Assembly (NCBI RefSeq): GCF_039522525.1
Contig: NZ_BAAADO010000005.1
Coordinates: 124,001-188,000, forward strand
Direction of reading: 5' to 3'
Source: Salinibacillus aidingensis
Lineage (GTDB): Bacteria; Bacillota; Bacilli; Bacillales; Alkalibacillaceae
DNA length: 64,000 nucleotides
The notes beneath the pieces were generated by a model. The model saw only the letters and a list, made by a program, of their open reading frames with translations. It ran no database searches and had not been told where the DNA came from. Position numbers and translations under genes: made by a program. Shown piece by piece: positions 16,965 to 25,043 of the stretch; position 1 is the first letter of the stretch; the number at the start of each line of letters is the position of its first letter.

Positions 16965-17492
16965 CTATGTTAATTTCATGGTCGTTATGCAGGTGCCATC
17001 ATTTTCAAAAGTGGAAACCTCTGATTCTACTTGTTTTCCTTCATAATTAATTTTTACACGATAAGTCTTCTCTCTTGGCAGCCATAAATCTACAAATCCA
17101 TTTGAGCCTGAGTTCTTCGTTTCATCAAAAATGACGTTCCCATCCATATCCTCAATGTAAATCTCGAAATCTTTATTGACCAGTTCTCCCTGGCAGCCCG
17201 TTAAGCTATGATTCGTACAGGGATGGGTTTCATTGATGAATGGGGCAATCGAAACAAAAAACTCATCCTCAGGTAATGAATAGGTCGATTCATCACCGTT
17301 GTTGTCTGTAACGATCAGCTGTTCTGATGTGATGGAAGCAGACTGGGCTGTGATTTCGTCTGTACTATAATCCTGAACGATTTTTTTAATATCTACTTCT
17401 TGATTATTTTTTGTTTCCTCATTGCTATTGCTACTGCAGGCAGCTAGTACAATTGCAACGAGTAAAGTAACGATAATGGTTTTTAATCTCAT
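16965..17492 (-). CDS. cueP: CueP-family copper-binding lipoprotein
   Basis: ATG at 17492 (AGTGG just upstream). 175 aa. Lipoprotein signal peptide with lipobox LAAC (Cys at about 18), a Ser/Asn/Glu linker, then the CueP domain with THPCTNHSLTGCQGEL (two of the conserved cysteines), the NSGSNGFVDLWLPR segment and the C-terminal FENDGTCITTMKL carrying the third cysteine. CueP was described as a periplasmic Cu chaperone/sink in Salmonella; Gram-positive members are membrane-anchored on the outer face. It completes the copper block. A TTTAT-flanked repeat lies just upstream of its start. Confidence 0.85.
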   Translation of the reverse strand: MRLKTIIVTLLVAIVLAACSSNSNEETKNNQEVDIKKIVQDYSTDEITAQSASITSEQLIVTDNNGDESTYSLPEDEFFVSIAPFINETHPCTNHSLTGCQGELVNKDFEIYIEDMDGNVIFDETKNSGSNGFVDLWLPREKTYRVKINYEGKQVESEVSTFENDGTCITTMKLT

Positions 17493-17528
17493 TTCCACTC
17501 ACTCCACTTTATCATGATTAAATTTTGT

Positions 17529-17677
17529 CACGCATGAACTGGCTGTAATAACCCTGCTTTAAGTCTTGAGAGTAACCCAACAAGACTAAGTAGGGGGTAA
17601 ACGGCCAGTAAATTCCTGATAAGTTCAACTAGCCATCAGTGGGGGATGGAGAAAACCACCTCTGATGGAAGTTTCAC
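17529..17677 (+). mobile_element. TTTAT-flanked palindromic element, copy 2
   Basis: 149 bp, beginning CACGCATGAACTGGC and ending GAAGTTTCAC. Left flank is TTTGT (17524-17528), right flank TTTAT (17678-17682). Hairpin 1 has a few mismatches. It lies in the upstream region of cueP, about 37 bases from its start, so it may have moved or replaced promoter sequence. Confidence 0.8.
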
Positions 17678-17901
17678 TTTATTATACTATGTCCACCATC
17701 TGTTTCCGTAATGATTTCTTCTATTTCTTTAACTATTTTGTGACATATGGTGGAAAGCCTCTCCAAACCCGAGATACGTTTATAACTAAACTAAAATTCA
17801 TGATTCACCTTCCATATATGCAACATTTACAGTCATCTTGTAGTATGATATATATAAGAAATCATTTTAAATGAACAAATTATAGTCAGGTAGGTAAAAG
17901 G

Positions 17902-18837
17902 ATGATGAAATTGGGTAATGACCATCATGTTTATGAACAGTTATGTACCATTACAGCTGAAGAGAATGTGATGATGGGCGAATATTTGAAAAAACATATG
18001 TACACACGTTTGGGAGGAAAAGCAGACTTTTTTGTCACTCCTGCAAGCATAGATGAAGTGCAGCAAATCGTCAGGCTCGCCAATAAAGAAGAGGTTCCTT
18101 TTACTTTATTGGGGAACGGATCCAATTTAATTATTCATGACGGCGGGATTCGTGGCATTGTGATGAGTCTCAAACGGTTTGATTCAATAAGCAGGGAAGG
18201 CAACAGTATTATTGCCGAAAGTGGAGCAAGGATTATTGATGCATCAAGGAAAGCGTTGGATGAGGAACTGACAGGTCTTGAATTTGCCTGTGGAATACCG
18301 GGAACGGTAGGCGGTGCCTTATTTATGAACGCCGGTGCATATGGAGGAGAAGTAAAAGATTGCTTACGCCACGCTGTTGTGGTAAATCGCGAAGGTGAAC
18401 TGCTCACCTTATCTGCTGATGAACTGGACTTAGGTTATCGAACCAGTAACATCCCTGACAAAGGTTATATCGTCCTGGAAGCAACATTTGATTTAAAACC
18501 GGGAGATTTTGATGAAATAAAAGCGGTGATGGATGATCTTACCTATAAAAGGGAATCCAAACAGCCCCTGGAATACCCTTCATGCGGCAGTGTATTTAAA
18601 CGGCCACCGGGATATTTCGCCGGAAAATTAATTCAGGATAGCGGCCTGCAGGGAAAAGGTTTTGGCGGTGCGGAGGTATCCACCAAGCACGCCGGTTTTA
18701 TTGTGAACAAGGATAATGCTACTACATCGGATTACATCAAAGTGATCAAAATGGTTCAGGATACCGTTAAAGAAAAATTTGGTGTAGAGCTTGAGAGAGA
18801 AGTTAAGATCCTTGGGGATGAGCCGGAAGAGGAATAA
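17902..18837 (+). CDS. murB: UDP-N-acetylenolpyruvoylglucosamine reductase MurB
   Basis: FAD-dependent reductase of peptidoglycan precursor synthesis (about 311 aa; the second Met at 17905 is an alternative start). FAD-binding PCMH domain with FTLLGNGSNLIIHDGGIRG (about 55-73) and GIPGTVGGALFMNAGAYGG (about 133-151). C-terminal domain with the proton-donor serine in PSCGSVFKRPPG and the closing GVELEREVKILG with the active-site Glu. It is of the shorter type II found in Bacillus. It stands alone, with a strong terminator beyond. Confidence 0.95.
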   Translation: MMKLGNDHHVYEQLCTITAEENVMMGEYLKKHMYTRLGGKADFFVTPASIDEVQQIVRLANKEEVPFTLLGNGSNLIIHDGGIRGIVMSLKRFDSISREGNSIIAESGARIIDASRKALDEELTGLEFACGIPGTVGGALFMNAGAYGGEVKDCLRHAVVVNREGELLTLSADELDLGYRTSNIPDKGYIVLEATFDLKPGDFDEIKAVMDDLTYKRESKQPLEYPSCGSVFKRPPGYFAGKLIQDSGLQGKGFGGAEVSTKHAGFIVNKDNATTSDYIKVIKMVQDTVKEKFGVELEREVKILGDEPEEE

Positions 18838-18971
18838 TTGTGAAAGTGGCTCGAGGGATGTGAAAATAGGTTGAACTTATTAACGCGTTCTTTTGTGACG
18901 TGCAAAACTTTACGGAATTCGCACTAAATTCACAATAAAATTCATATCAAAAAGGACTTGGAATTTTTCTT

Positions 18972-19033
18972 AAGTAGTTCAGTTTTGGGGTACAAAAATG
19001 TAATTTGTACCCCTGATTGAACTACTTTTTTCA
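18972..19033 (+). terminator. Terminator after murB
   Basis: AAGTAGTTCA (18972-18981) pairs with TGAACTACTT (19018-19027), with an inner GGGGTACAAA/TTTGTACCCC stem, then TTTTTT. The rest of the 397-base gap (18838-19234) holds the promoter of the next gene and nothing else I can name. Confidence 0.9.
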
Positions 19034-19234
19034 TATTGAATTGTAGGCTAAATTGTAAGGCTCATTACAATTCAAATTGTATAATTAATTGATTGAATTT
19101 CAGGGTAATTAACTCATATATGGTAAAATAAGTTAAATGATGTTATTCAACTCCCTCAGATAGATTTAATTTACTCGTAAATGCTAACGAAGCAGGTTTG
19201 TTTAATAAGAAATAGATAATTAGGAGTTGAGAAA

Positions 19235-19579
19235 ATGGAACACAATATGGGACTTTATGAAACACCTTTTGATTCAATTAAGTCAGGAAAAAAGAAAGTA
19301 GAAGTAAGATTGAATGATGAGAAAAGGAGAAAAATAAGTGTAGGAGATACTATAAATTTCACAAAAATTCCATATAGAAATGAAACATTAACAGTTGAGG
19401 TTATTGAATTAAGGGAGTTTTCAACATTCAAAGAAATGTATGAAAGCATTCCTGCAAGTGATTTTGATGCTGTAGGTCGTTCAATTGAAGATATGGTAGA
19501 ACGGACTTATAGAATATATACTCCAGAGAAAGAAAAGGAATGGGGTACATTAGCGATTACAATTCAATTATTAGATTAA
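19235..19579 (+). CDS. ASCH-domain protein, 114 aa
   Basis: Small single-domain protein: MGLYETPFDSIKSGKKKVEVRLNDEKRR is the classic ASCH start (a beta-barrel related to PUA, with the Lys/Arg pair that contacts RNA). It continues with VGDTINFTK, VEVIELREFSTFKEM and a Tyr-rich end. ASCH proteins bind RNA or act as amidohydrolases on modified nucleosides; which applies here is unknown. AGGAGTTGAG precedes the ATG. It is the first of a run of small plus-strand genes each followed by a TAACGGG-type element. Confidence 0.8.
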   Translation: MEHNMGLYETPFDSIKSGKKKVEVRLNDEKRRKISVGDTINFTKIPYRNETLTVEVIELREFSTFKEMYESIPASDFDAVGRSIEDMVERTYRIYTPEKEKEWGTLAITIQLLD

Positions 19580-19584
19580 GGCTT

Positions 19585-19634
19585 ATTAAAGTAACGGGTA
19601 CGATAGTTTAAGAAGCGTTATCTAAAGGAGGTGG
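19585..19634 (+). repeat. TAACGGG cassette-end element R1
   Basis: Five bases after the ASCH stop: TTAAAGTAACGGGTACGATA then TTTAAGAAGC, a GATA/TATC stem and TCTAAAGGAGGTGG. The end merges with the ribosome site of the next gene. Confidence 0.6.
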
Positions 19635-19641
19635 AGATACA

Positions 19642-19815
19642 TTGACAAAGAGAAAGCTTTATTGGATACTAATGCCTTTATTTTTAATATTAGCAATTTT
19701 GCTATTTAACTTTTTGCCAAGTGAATATAGGTACTATTCATTTCTAGTTGTCATTGCTTTTTGGGTTATCTATTATAGCTGTACTTTTTGGTTAGGAAGA
19801 AGAAAAAATTACTAA
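19642..19815 (+). CDS. Small membrane protein, 57 aa
   Basis: TTG start at 19642 preceded by the perfect AAAGGAGGTGG. Two membrane helices (WILMPLFLILAILLFNFL and YSFLVVIAFWVIYYSCTFWL) joined by a short PSEYRYY loop, ending in a basic RRKNY tail. No known family. It sits between two TAACGGG elements like a one-gene cassette. Confidence 0.65.
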   Translation: MTKRKLYWILMPLFLILAILLFNFLPSEYRYYSFLVVIAFWVIYYSCTFWLGRRKNY

Positions 19816-19830
19816 AATACATTTTGTGAC

Positions 19831-19893
19831 TTTAAGCTAACGGGGGGCGTTAGTGGAAAAAGGTTGTCTCCACCATTCCTTATGGACTAACGC
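19831..19893 (+). repeat. TAACGGG cassette-end element R2
   Basis: TTTAAGCTAACGGGGGGCGTT starts 16 bases after the membrane gene stop; GCGTTAGT pairs perfectly with ACTAACGC at its far end (about 19847-19893), with a long loop. Confidence 0.6.
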
Positions 19894-19923
19894 AATAGAA
19901 TAAAAAGCAGGGAGGAGTTTTCA

Positions 19924-20322
19924 TTGTCAAAAGGGTTGCTTCATCATATTGAATTATATGTCTCAGATATAAAAAGGACATTAGATTTTTGGGGCTGGTT
20001 TCTTGAAGAATTAGGATACACTTCTTTTCAAAAATGGGAAAGTGGACAAAGTTGGAAAATAGATGATACATATATTGTTTTTGTGCAAACAGAGGATAGG
20101 TTTTTAGACATTCGATACCACAGATGCCGAGTAGGTCTTAATCATCTGGCGTTTCACGCAAGTTCACGTCAAAATGTAGATGAAATAACAGACAAATTAA
20201 AAGACAAAGGAATAAACATTCTTTATCCAAAAAGACATCCCTTTGCTGGGGGGGATAATCATTATGCTGTGTATTTTGAAGACCCAGATAGAATAAAAGT
20301 AGAACTTGTGGCTTCTGAATAA
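19924..20322 (+). CDS. VOC-family (glyoxalase/dioxygenase-like) protein
   Basis: TTG start with GGGAGGAG upstream; 132 aa. One VOC domain: LLHHIELYVSDIKRTLDFW at the start (first metal His), VGLNHLAFHAS in the middle (second His) and YAVYFEDPDRIKVELV at the end (Glu ligand). All metal ligands look present. Relatives are often annotated as glyoxalase or antibiotic-modifying enzymes, but the substrate cannot be read. It is a single gene between elements R2 and R3. Confidence 0.82.
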   Translation: MSKGLLHHIELYVSDIKRTLDFWGWFLEELGYTSFQKWESGQSWKIDDTYIVFVQTEDRFLDIRYHRCRVGLNHLAFHASSRQNVDEITDKLKDKGINILYPKRHPFAGGDNHYAVYFEDPDRIKVELVASE

Positions 20323-20323
20323 T

Positions 20324-20383
20324 TGTTGAAGTAACAGGGGCGTTTGTATAATAAGAGCAATAGCTTATTGTGGCAAAGGGCAG
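20324..20383 (+). repeat. TAACGGG cassette-end element R3
   Basis: GTTGAAGTAACAGGGGCG directly after the VOC stop, a perfect AATAAG/CTTATT stem (about 20350-20369), then the 3' box TTGTGGCAAAGGGCAG. The 3' box contains the GTG start of the next ORF. Confidence 0.65.
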
Positions 20384-20618
20384 TTTTTTTAGTAAGAAGT
20401 TTTATAAAAAGGTGGGAAAGATCGATTTCACATATGCCCTTTGGTTTGGGCTATTTATTTTAGGAATTATTTCTGGTATCTATCTAATAGTCAAAGATAA
20501 AAGGCATGGAAAAGCAACAAAAGCCAAAAGAGAATTACAATCATCAGTTTACTTCACCATAGTAATTTTTTGGTCTTCAGTGGTTACTTTCTTAGAAATT
20601 GGTATTTCATTTATTTAA
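20370..20618 (+). CDS. Small two-pass membrane protein, up to 82 aa
   Basis: The GTG at 20370 lies inside the 3' box of element R3 and has no ribosome site, so the N-terminal MAKGSF may be an artefact; a GTG at 20412 is the next in-frame choice. Two hydrophobic segments (YALWFGLFILGIISGIYLIV and YFTIVIFWSSVVTFLEIGISF) flank a basic cytoplasmic loop (KDKRHGKATKAKRE). Unknown family. The gene may have lost its original 5' end when it was joined to the element. Confidence 0.55.
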   Translation: MAKGSFFSKKFYKKVGKIDFTYALWFGLFILGIISGIYLIVKDKRHGKATKAKRELQSSVYFTIVIFWSSVVTFLEIGISFI

Positions 20619-20645
20619 TAGGGGTGTTGATGGTCATTTCTAATA

Positions 20646-20827
20646 TCAAAAGAAAACATAAGTTACAAGTTTGTCTTCTTCCATTGCTAAGATTGAATAA
20701 CGATTAGAATCTTCGTCAGATAATTTTATATAATCTTTGGGATGTCACTATAGCGAAGTTGTTCCTCAGTCAATTCATAATTTTCGATTGCATTTTTAAG
20801 TCTGTCATCGTATAAATAAAGTTGCAT
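20646..20827 (-). pseudogene. GNAT acetyltransferase N-terminal remnant
   Basis: From ATG 20827 the minus strand reads MQLYLYDDRLKNAIENYELT, EEQLRYSDIPK, then after a one-base shift KLSDEDSNRYSILAMEED and LVTYVFF before a stop at 20646. This is the start of a GNAT acetyltransferase (compare EEQLRY...PSDRYSILA of that family); the acetyl-CoA-binding half is gone. Confidence 0.6.
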
Positions 20828-20880
20828 TTCAGTCCCCCCCCTAAAAGAACGTTCGTTCCTGTATTTTAACAGTTATATCA

Positions 20881-20955
20881 ACTTAACTGCCCTTTAACAC
20901 AATAGGAGCTGCCGCATCGGCACCCCCTTATTCAATATTCGCACCCTTTAGTGTA
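20881..20955 (-). repeat. TAACGGG cassette-end element R4
   Basis: On the minus strand it begins just after the stop of the 68-aa gene: ACTAAAGGGTGCGAATATTG, a perfect TGCCG-ATG-CGGCA centre, then CTCCTATTGTGTTAAAGGGC and AGTTAAG. With R7 it is the most complete copy and shows the 5' box, central hairpin and 3' box. Confidence 0.65.
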
Positions 20956-20967
20956 ATAAGCATTGTA

Positions 20968-21174
20968 TCATTTTTCTTCTTTTGATTTTTGTTGTAAGTA
21001 ATACCTTAAAAAGCCAATGAGTACACCACCTATTGCAAATCCTAATAAATTGGGCAAGTAGGATATCACCTCAATGGATAAACCTCTGAAGTAATCAATC
21101 ACTATTGAAAGAGTTGTAGTTAATATTGGAAATATTATAATCCATACCAACATTGTTTTTACGAATTCAGACAT
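20968..21174 (-). CDS. Small membrane protein, 68 aa
   Basis: GGGGAGGAAGAG precedes the ATG by a few bases. Two membrane helices (TMLVWIIIFPILTTTLSIVI and YLPNLLGFAIGGVLIGFLRYYL) and a KSKEEK tail, the layout of small ATP-synthase-accessory-like or holin-like proteins, but no family can be named. Followed by element R4 in the same orientation. Confidence 0.65.
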   Translation of the reverse strand: MSEFVKTMLVWIIIFPILTTTLSIVIDYFRGLSIEVISYLPNLLGFAIGGVLIGFLRYYLQQKSKEEK

Positions 21175-21209
21175 TAACTCTTCCTCCCCTATTTTACCAA
21201 TCTGTTTTA

Positions 21210-21262
21210 ATAGTTTAAGAACCGACAGCCCTGTTCAATTATCGCCCCCTTTAGTTCCACAA
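21210..21262 (-). repeat. TAACGGG cassette-end element R5
   Basis: Minus strand: GGAACTAAAGGGGGCGATAA then TTGAACAGGGCTGTCGGTTC and TTAAACTATT. It lies upstream of the 68-aa gene and about 155 bases beyond the stop of the SDR-like gene, in the orientation of both. Confidence 0.5.
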
Positions 21263-21416
21263 TGGACTATTCATTATCACTTTCTTATACACTAAAATTA
21301 AAACCGTTTCTTTCCATATTTCTTGCAGAAGTATTATTCAGTCTTGTGGTAACAGTCAAATGAGGACCCTCATGCTATTTAATATGTTATACCTACAAAA
21401 TTATAAACAAACCTTA

Positions 21417-21971
21417 TTAAGGACGAAGCTCCCAAGGTTCAATAGCCCCAACAACATGATTTGATTTGTCATTCTTGATAGCTTCAATAACTCCTTCAGA
21501 AATCTCATTGTTAGTTAGCCATCTTGAGTGGTTATTCTCAAGAATGAAACCAAGTTGAACAGTGTGATAAATACAATTTCCGTGAATCGTTACTGACTTT
21601 TTTAGGTTTTCAAGATCAGCGCTACTCCCTAACACATGAAATAAATCCCATTGATTGACCGTTTTGGTTACTTCTTCAGCAATTATTTCAAGTGCATTTT
21701 CGGCATTGGAGTGAATCCAAGCTACAACAAAATCAATTTCGCCGTTTGTTTGGATAACCTCCTTCAGTTTGTATCTTAGTTCTTTATCTTTTCTGTAATC
21801 AACCAATACTGGTGTGATATTGCGCTTACCAGCTCTTTTAATTAAATTTTCCATTTTCCTGTTATCCCTTGCAATCACAGATACATGATAACCATTCTTT
21901 AGCAACCAAACCGATAAATTTGATAACATTCCAGTACCACCAACTACCAACGCATGTTTCAATTGTATCAC
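21417..21971 (-). CDS. Short-chain dehydrogenase-like NAD(P)-binding protein
   Basis: 184 aa with an N-terminal Rossmann motif (HALVVGGTGMLSNLSVWLL, about residues 6-24), a conserved Asp in VLVDYRKD, and a VLGSSAD strand after the central helices. It lacks the YxxxK catalytic pair of classical SDRs in the expected place (IYHTVQLGF occupies it), so it may be a binding protein or an atypical reductase. Short for the family but the frame is uninterrupted. AAGGAGTG precedes the ATG. Confidence 0.75.
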   Translation of the reverse strand: MIQLKHALVVGGTGMLSNLSVWLLKNGYHVSVIARDNRKMENLIKRAGKRNITPVLVDYRKDKELRYKLKEVIQTNGEIDFVVAWIHSNAENALEIIAEEVTKTVNQWDLFHVLGSSADLENLKKSVTIHGNCIYHTVQLGFILENNHSRWLTNNEISEGVIEAIKNDKSNHVVGAIEPWELRP

Positions 21972-22135
21972 TCCTTATTAATTGAAAGACTAGATGAATA
22001 GGCAAAGATGTTACCCATAATTTAGGATAAGCTTTTACGAAAGAATATTCTTGCGGGAAATTGTCCTCTTTTGTAACAATAATCAAGCAGATTCTAACTA
22101 GCTTTATCCTTATAGTTGTCTCTGAGGTGATTTAA

Positions 22136-23371
22136 TTGTTTACGAGGATATGGAAAGATAAAAATATACGGTACTACTTACTTGGAGGAGGAGCTTCTAA
22201 GCTCGGGGATGTTCTATCGGGAATGGCTTTTCTATTTTTGGCTTACGACTTAACAGGATCCAAAGTTCTTACAACTGGAATGGCTATTGCAGAGACCCTA
22301 CCCTATTTACTATTTGGGTTGATTGGTGGAGTTATAGCAGACTGGCTACCTAAGAAAAAATTATTAATTGTCTTAGATATGATTCGGATCCCATTAATAT
22401 TATCCATTGTATGCCTATTTTACTTAGAATTACTCTCCTACTTTTACTTGTTAGTCGTTAGTTTTCTTATTCAGAGTATTGGTTGTTTCTTTAATCCGAC
22501 GCACAGAACTGTCCTGCCTATCATAACAGTGGAAGAAGAAAGAACTGAAGTAAACAGTTTAAATGATACCCTAACTAGAGGAGTGACTGTTTTAAGTCCA
22601 TTTCTATCTGTTTGGCTATTGAACAGTTATGGAGTCATCCATTTCTTTACTTTTGATGCCTTAACATACGCAGTTAGTGCATACTGTATTTCAAAAGTAA
22701 ATATACAGGAAAGAAAACAGGTAGTTAACAAATCAGTTAAGAAGGTTTTTAGTTCTATCGCAGAATTTGCTTCTTGGGCTAAAGCACACACTAGTGTAAG
22801 ACAACTCTTTCTTTTCACTTTTATAACAGTTTTCTTTAACACATGGGTCTGGGAGGTGGGGCTTTTACTTGCTCTAAGTGAAATGAGTTCCGAAAGTGAA
22901 GAATTGTACAGTATTATCCAAGGAGTTTTTGGAGGCGTAGTTATTTTAACCAATATCATCCTACCACTTTTCTTAAAGAAAATGACTCTTCAGATTCATC
23001 TTGTTGGGGCAATGATTTGGGGAATTGGGATAGCTTACTATGGTCTCTTCTATGGGATAAACCATTTTTTTATTGGCAGCGCAATAGTAGCTATTGGATT
23101 ACCAATAGCTGGACTATCACGCATTTACCTTATTCAGTCACTTGTTCCTGAAGAAAAAATGGGGAGAGCCTTTAGCTCAAATGCAGTTTTATTATATTTT
23201 TCAAATACTGTTTCATTAGGAATCTACGGTTTTTTGGTATCATTCATTTCGATACAAAAGTTAATGCTATTTAGTGGCATTCTTATAATTACAACAAGTA
23301 TTATAGGTTTATTAATTACCATGAATAAAACGAAATTGCGTTGGCGTTTTACTATAAATTTTTTTAAATAA
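22136..23371 (+). CDS. MFS transporter (macrolide-efflux-like)
   Basis: TTG start with GAGGTGA upstream. 411 aa with 12 predicted membrane segments. The loop 2-3 motif GLIGGVIADWLPKKKLL matches the MFS_3/MefA-type branch that includes macrolide and other drug exporters. A charged central loop (VNIQERKQVVNKSVKK) separates the two halves. Its last 60 bases overlap the 3' end of the convergent AraC-type regulator, which probably does not share its transcript. Substrate unknown. Confidence 0.83.
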   Translation: MFTRIWKDKNIRYYLLGGGASKLGDVLSGMAFLFLAYDLTGSKVLTTGMAIAETLPYLLFGLIGGVIADWLPKKKLLIVLDMIRIPLILSIVCLFYLELLSYFYLLVVSFLIQSIGCFFNPTHRTVLPIITVEEERTEVNSLNDTLTRGVTVLSPFLSVWLLNSYGVIHFFTFDALTYAVSAYCISKVNIQERKQVVNKSVKKVFSSIAEFASWAKAHTSVRQLFLFTFITVFFNTWVWEVGLLLALSEMSSESEELYSIIQGVFGGVVILTNIILPLFLKKMTLQIHLVGAMIWGIGIAYYGLFYGINHFFIGSAIVAIGLPIAGLSRIYLIQSLVPEEKMGRAFSSNAVLLYFSNTVSLGIYGFLVSFISIQKLMLFSGILIITTSIIGLLITMNKTKLRWRFTINFFK

Positions 23372-24118
23372 ATGGTTATAAGATGACACGCTACTGAAAC
23401 CATGTTCAAGGGCAATGGTTAAAATTGTTTGATCTGTTGAAATAAGTGGTTGTTGACTTTTAAATAGACGATATAACTGAAGCCATGAATATGGAGAAAT
23501 CCCAATTTTTTCCTTGAAAAAGTGAGCGAACTGGTATTTGCTCATTCTTGCGACTACAGACATCTGATCCAACGTCCAATCTTCCTGATAGCTATCCTTT
23601 AGTGCATCTAATACATTATTAATATTCTTCTCGCTAATTATCTTTGGAAACTGATTTTGGTGTGAACCAGAACCATATTGAAGCATTAAAATAGAAATTT
23701 GCGCTAAACTATTTTCGAGAAAAAGTTGATTGGACATTGGATTTGAATCCTCGTTAACTTTTAAAAAGTCTCTTATAAATGATGTCCATTGATGAATCTG
23801 GGCATGTCGATAGGAAAGCAAAGAAAATTCAGGTTCTATCATTTTGAATCCTAATTGCTGTGCGGTCTCTTGTAGTAATGATGGTTGTATTTCAACTAGG
23901 AACTTTTCCTCTGTTGCTTTTAATTGTTTATGATCAATATTAGGGTTGAAAATAAAAAATTCATTTTGACCGATAGAAATATCGCCTTGATTTAACTGAT
24001 ATTCAGCTTGCCCATATGGAGAAAAAATAAGTTTGTAGCAATCATCGTTTCTCCAGTCTCGTTCATGTAAGTGATCATGGCGCATGAGAAGAAGACCATT
24101 ATTGTTATTTAATATCAT
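23312..24118 (-). CDS. AraC-family transcription regulator
   Basis: ATG at 24118 with GGGGAGA upstream (the frame opens seven codons earlier). 268 aa. An N-terminal cupin-like sensing domain (YKLIFSPYGQAEYQLNQGD, FFIFNPNIDHKQ) leads to a C-terminal double helix-turn-helix: WTLDQMSVVARMSKYQFAHF then ILTIALEHGFSSVSSYNHLF and FKKIYSKTPTQFR. It converges with the MFS gene and overlaps it by 60 bases at the 3' ends, so each transcript is antisense to the end of the other. Confidence 0.85.
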   Translation of the reverse strand: MILNNNNGLLLMRHDHLHERDWRNDDCYKLIFSPYGQAEYQLNQGDISIGQNEFFIFNPNIDHKQLKATEEKFLVEIQPSLLQETAQQLGFKMIEPEFSLLSYRHAQIHQWTSFIRDFLKVNEDSNPMSNQLFLENSLAQISILMLQYGSGSHQNQFPKIISEKNINNVLDALKDSYQEDWTLDQMSVVARMSKYQFAHFFKEKIGISPYSWLQLYRLFKSQQPLISTDQTILTIALEHGFSSVSSYNHLFKKIYSKTPTQFRFIHGN

Positions 24119-24248
24119 TTGTTTGTCTCCCCATTCCAAAATTATTTATGGTTTATTCTATCACAATCCCCAATCTTAGTGATGTGAGATGGTTACATGT
24201 TATAAAACATACAAAAAAGGATTGGTTATAATTGTTATTAAAATTAAA

Positions 24249-24277
24249 AAAATCTCAGTTCAGTGAACTGAGATTTT
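24249..24277. terminator. Bidirectional terminator
   Basis: AAATCTCAGTTCA pairs perfectly with TGAACTGAGATTT and T/A runs flank both sides. It closes the minus-strand GNAT unit. It lies upstream of the AraC gene and shields it. Confidence 0.8.
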
Positions 24278-24291
24278 TCTTCTATTTATTT

Positions 24292-24332
24292 TTAATTGCT
24301 TCTTGAACTATTGCTCCCGTTACTTTAAGTGC
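24292..24332 (-). repeat. TAACGGG cassette-end element R6
   Basis: Minus strand: CTTAAAGTAACGGGAGCAAT then AGTTCAAGAAGCAATTAAAA. It lies 70 bases beyond the stop of the GNAT gene, in its orientation. The 3' box is absent, cut off near the terminator. Confidence 0.55.
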
Positions 24333-24403
24333 ATCTTTTCACAAAGTGGCTAATATTGTTTTATTACTATTTTTAAATCTATTTAACGTATTGAAACAAC
24401 AAT

Positions 24404-24886
24404 TTATAAAACTTTACTCATATATTCCCCAGGTAAGCCATCTATGTCACATATCTTTTCCGATATAAATCCTTTTTTAATTAATATTTTCCTTGAAGGT
24501 AAATTATTAGGGTCAATAATAGCAGTTACACGATTTAAACTTAATTTATTAGCATTCTCTAATAAAATCTCAGCAATCTCACTACCATACCCTTTCCCCC
24601 AATACTCTGGTAATACCATATAACCTAACTCAGCTTCTTTATTTTCATTGCTTTTAATTAGCTTTCCAAGTCCTATAAACTCATCGTTTTTACTGTTAAA
24701 AACTTTGTATGTACCAAATCCCTCAAAATCATTATTTGTATCTAATAACTTCTGAAAATTCTCTTGTGCTTCTTTCATTGGAATTGAACGTTCAGTAATC
24801 ATTGCCATAACCGATTCGTTAGAAACAAGACTAAAATAAAAATCAAAATCATTTTTTTTAAACTTCTCTAAACTAATGCGATACAC
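24404..24886 (-). CDS. GNAT N-acetyltransferase (RimJ/RimL-type)
   Basis: GTG at 24886 with AAGGGGT 8 bases upstream (the open frame begins ten codons earlier). About 160 aa. GNAT fold with the acetyl-CoA loop motif LPEYWGKGYGSEIAEILLEN (Q/RxxGxG/A variant GKGYGS) and the late NLPSRKILIKKGF segment of the Acetyltransf_3 group. Substrate unknown; such genes are common single-gene cassette cargo. Element R6 follows it. Confidence 0.83.
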   Translation of the reverse strand: MYRISLEKFKKNDFDFYFSLVSNESVMAMITERSIPMKEAQENFQKLLDTNNDFEGFGTYKVFNSKNDEFIGLGKLIKSNENKEAELGYMVLPEYWGKGYGSEIAEILLENANKLSLNRVTAIIDPNNLPSRKILIKKGFISEKICDIDGLPGEYMSKVL

Positions 24887-24957
24887 TATAATAATACCCC
24901 TTTCTAAAGCAACCAATTTTTACTTTGAAATTCTCATAATACTTTAACTTTGTAGAA

Positions 24958-25035
24958 TTAAACTACCTCTTTGACACAATAAGAACTGCCACATTCGACA
25001 GCCTCTTGTTCGACTATTGCACCCGTTAATGCAAT
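24958..25035 (-). repeat. TAACGGG cassette-end element R7
   Basis: Minus strand, starting nine bases after the lipoprotein stop: GCATTAACGGGTGCAATAGT, CGAACAAGAGGCTGTCGAAT, GTGGCAGTTCTTATTGTGTC, AAAGAGGTAGTTTAA. CAATA and GAAC on the 5' side face GTTC and TATTG on the 3' side, with a CTGTC/GGCAG centre. Confidence 0.65.
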
Positions 25036-25043
25036 AGCACTAA

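Noticed and set aside
17665..17874. 69-codon plus-strand ORF beginning MEVSLYYT
   Set aside because: It starts within the right end of repeat copy 2, as does the similar one at 5062; no coding character beyond.
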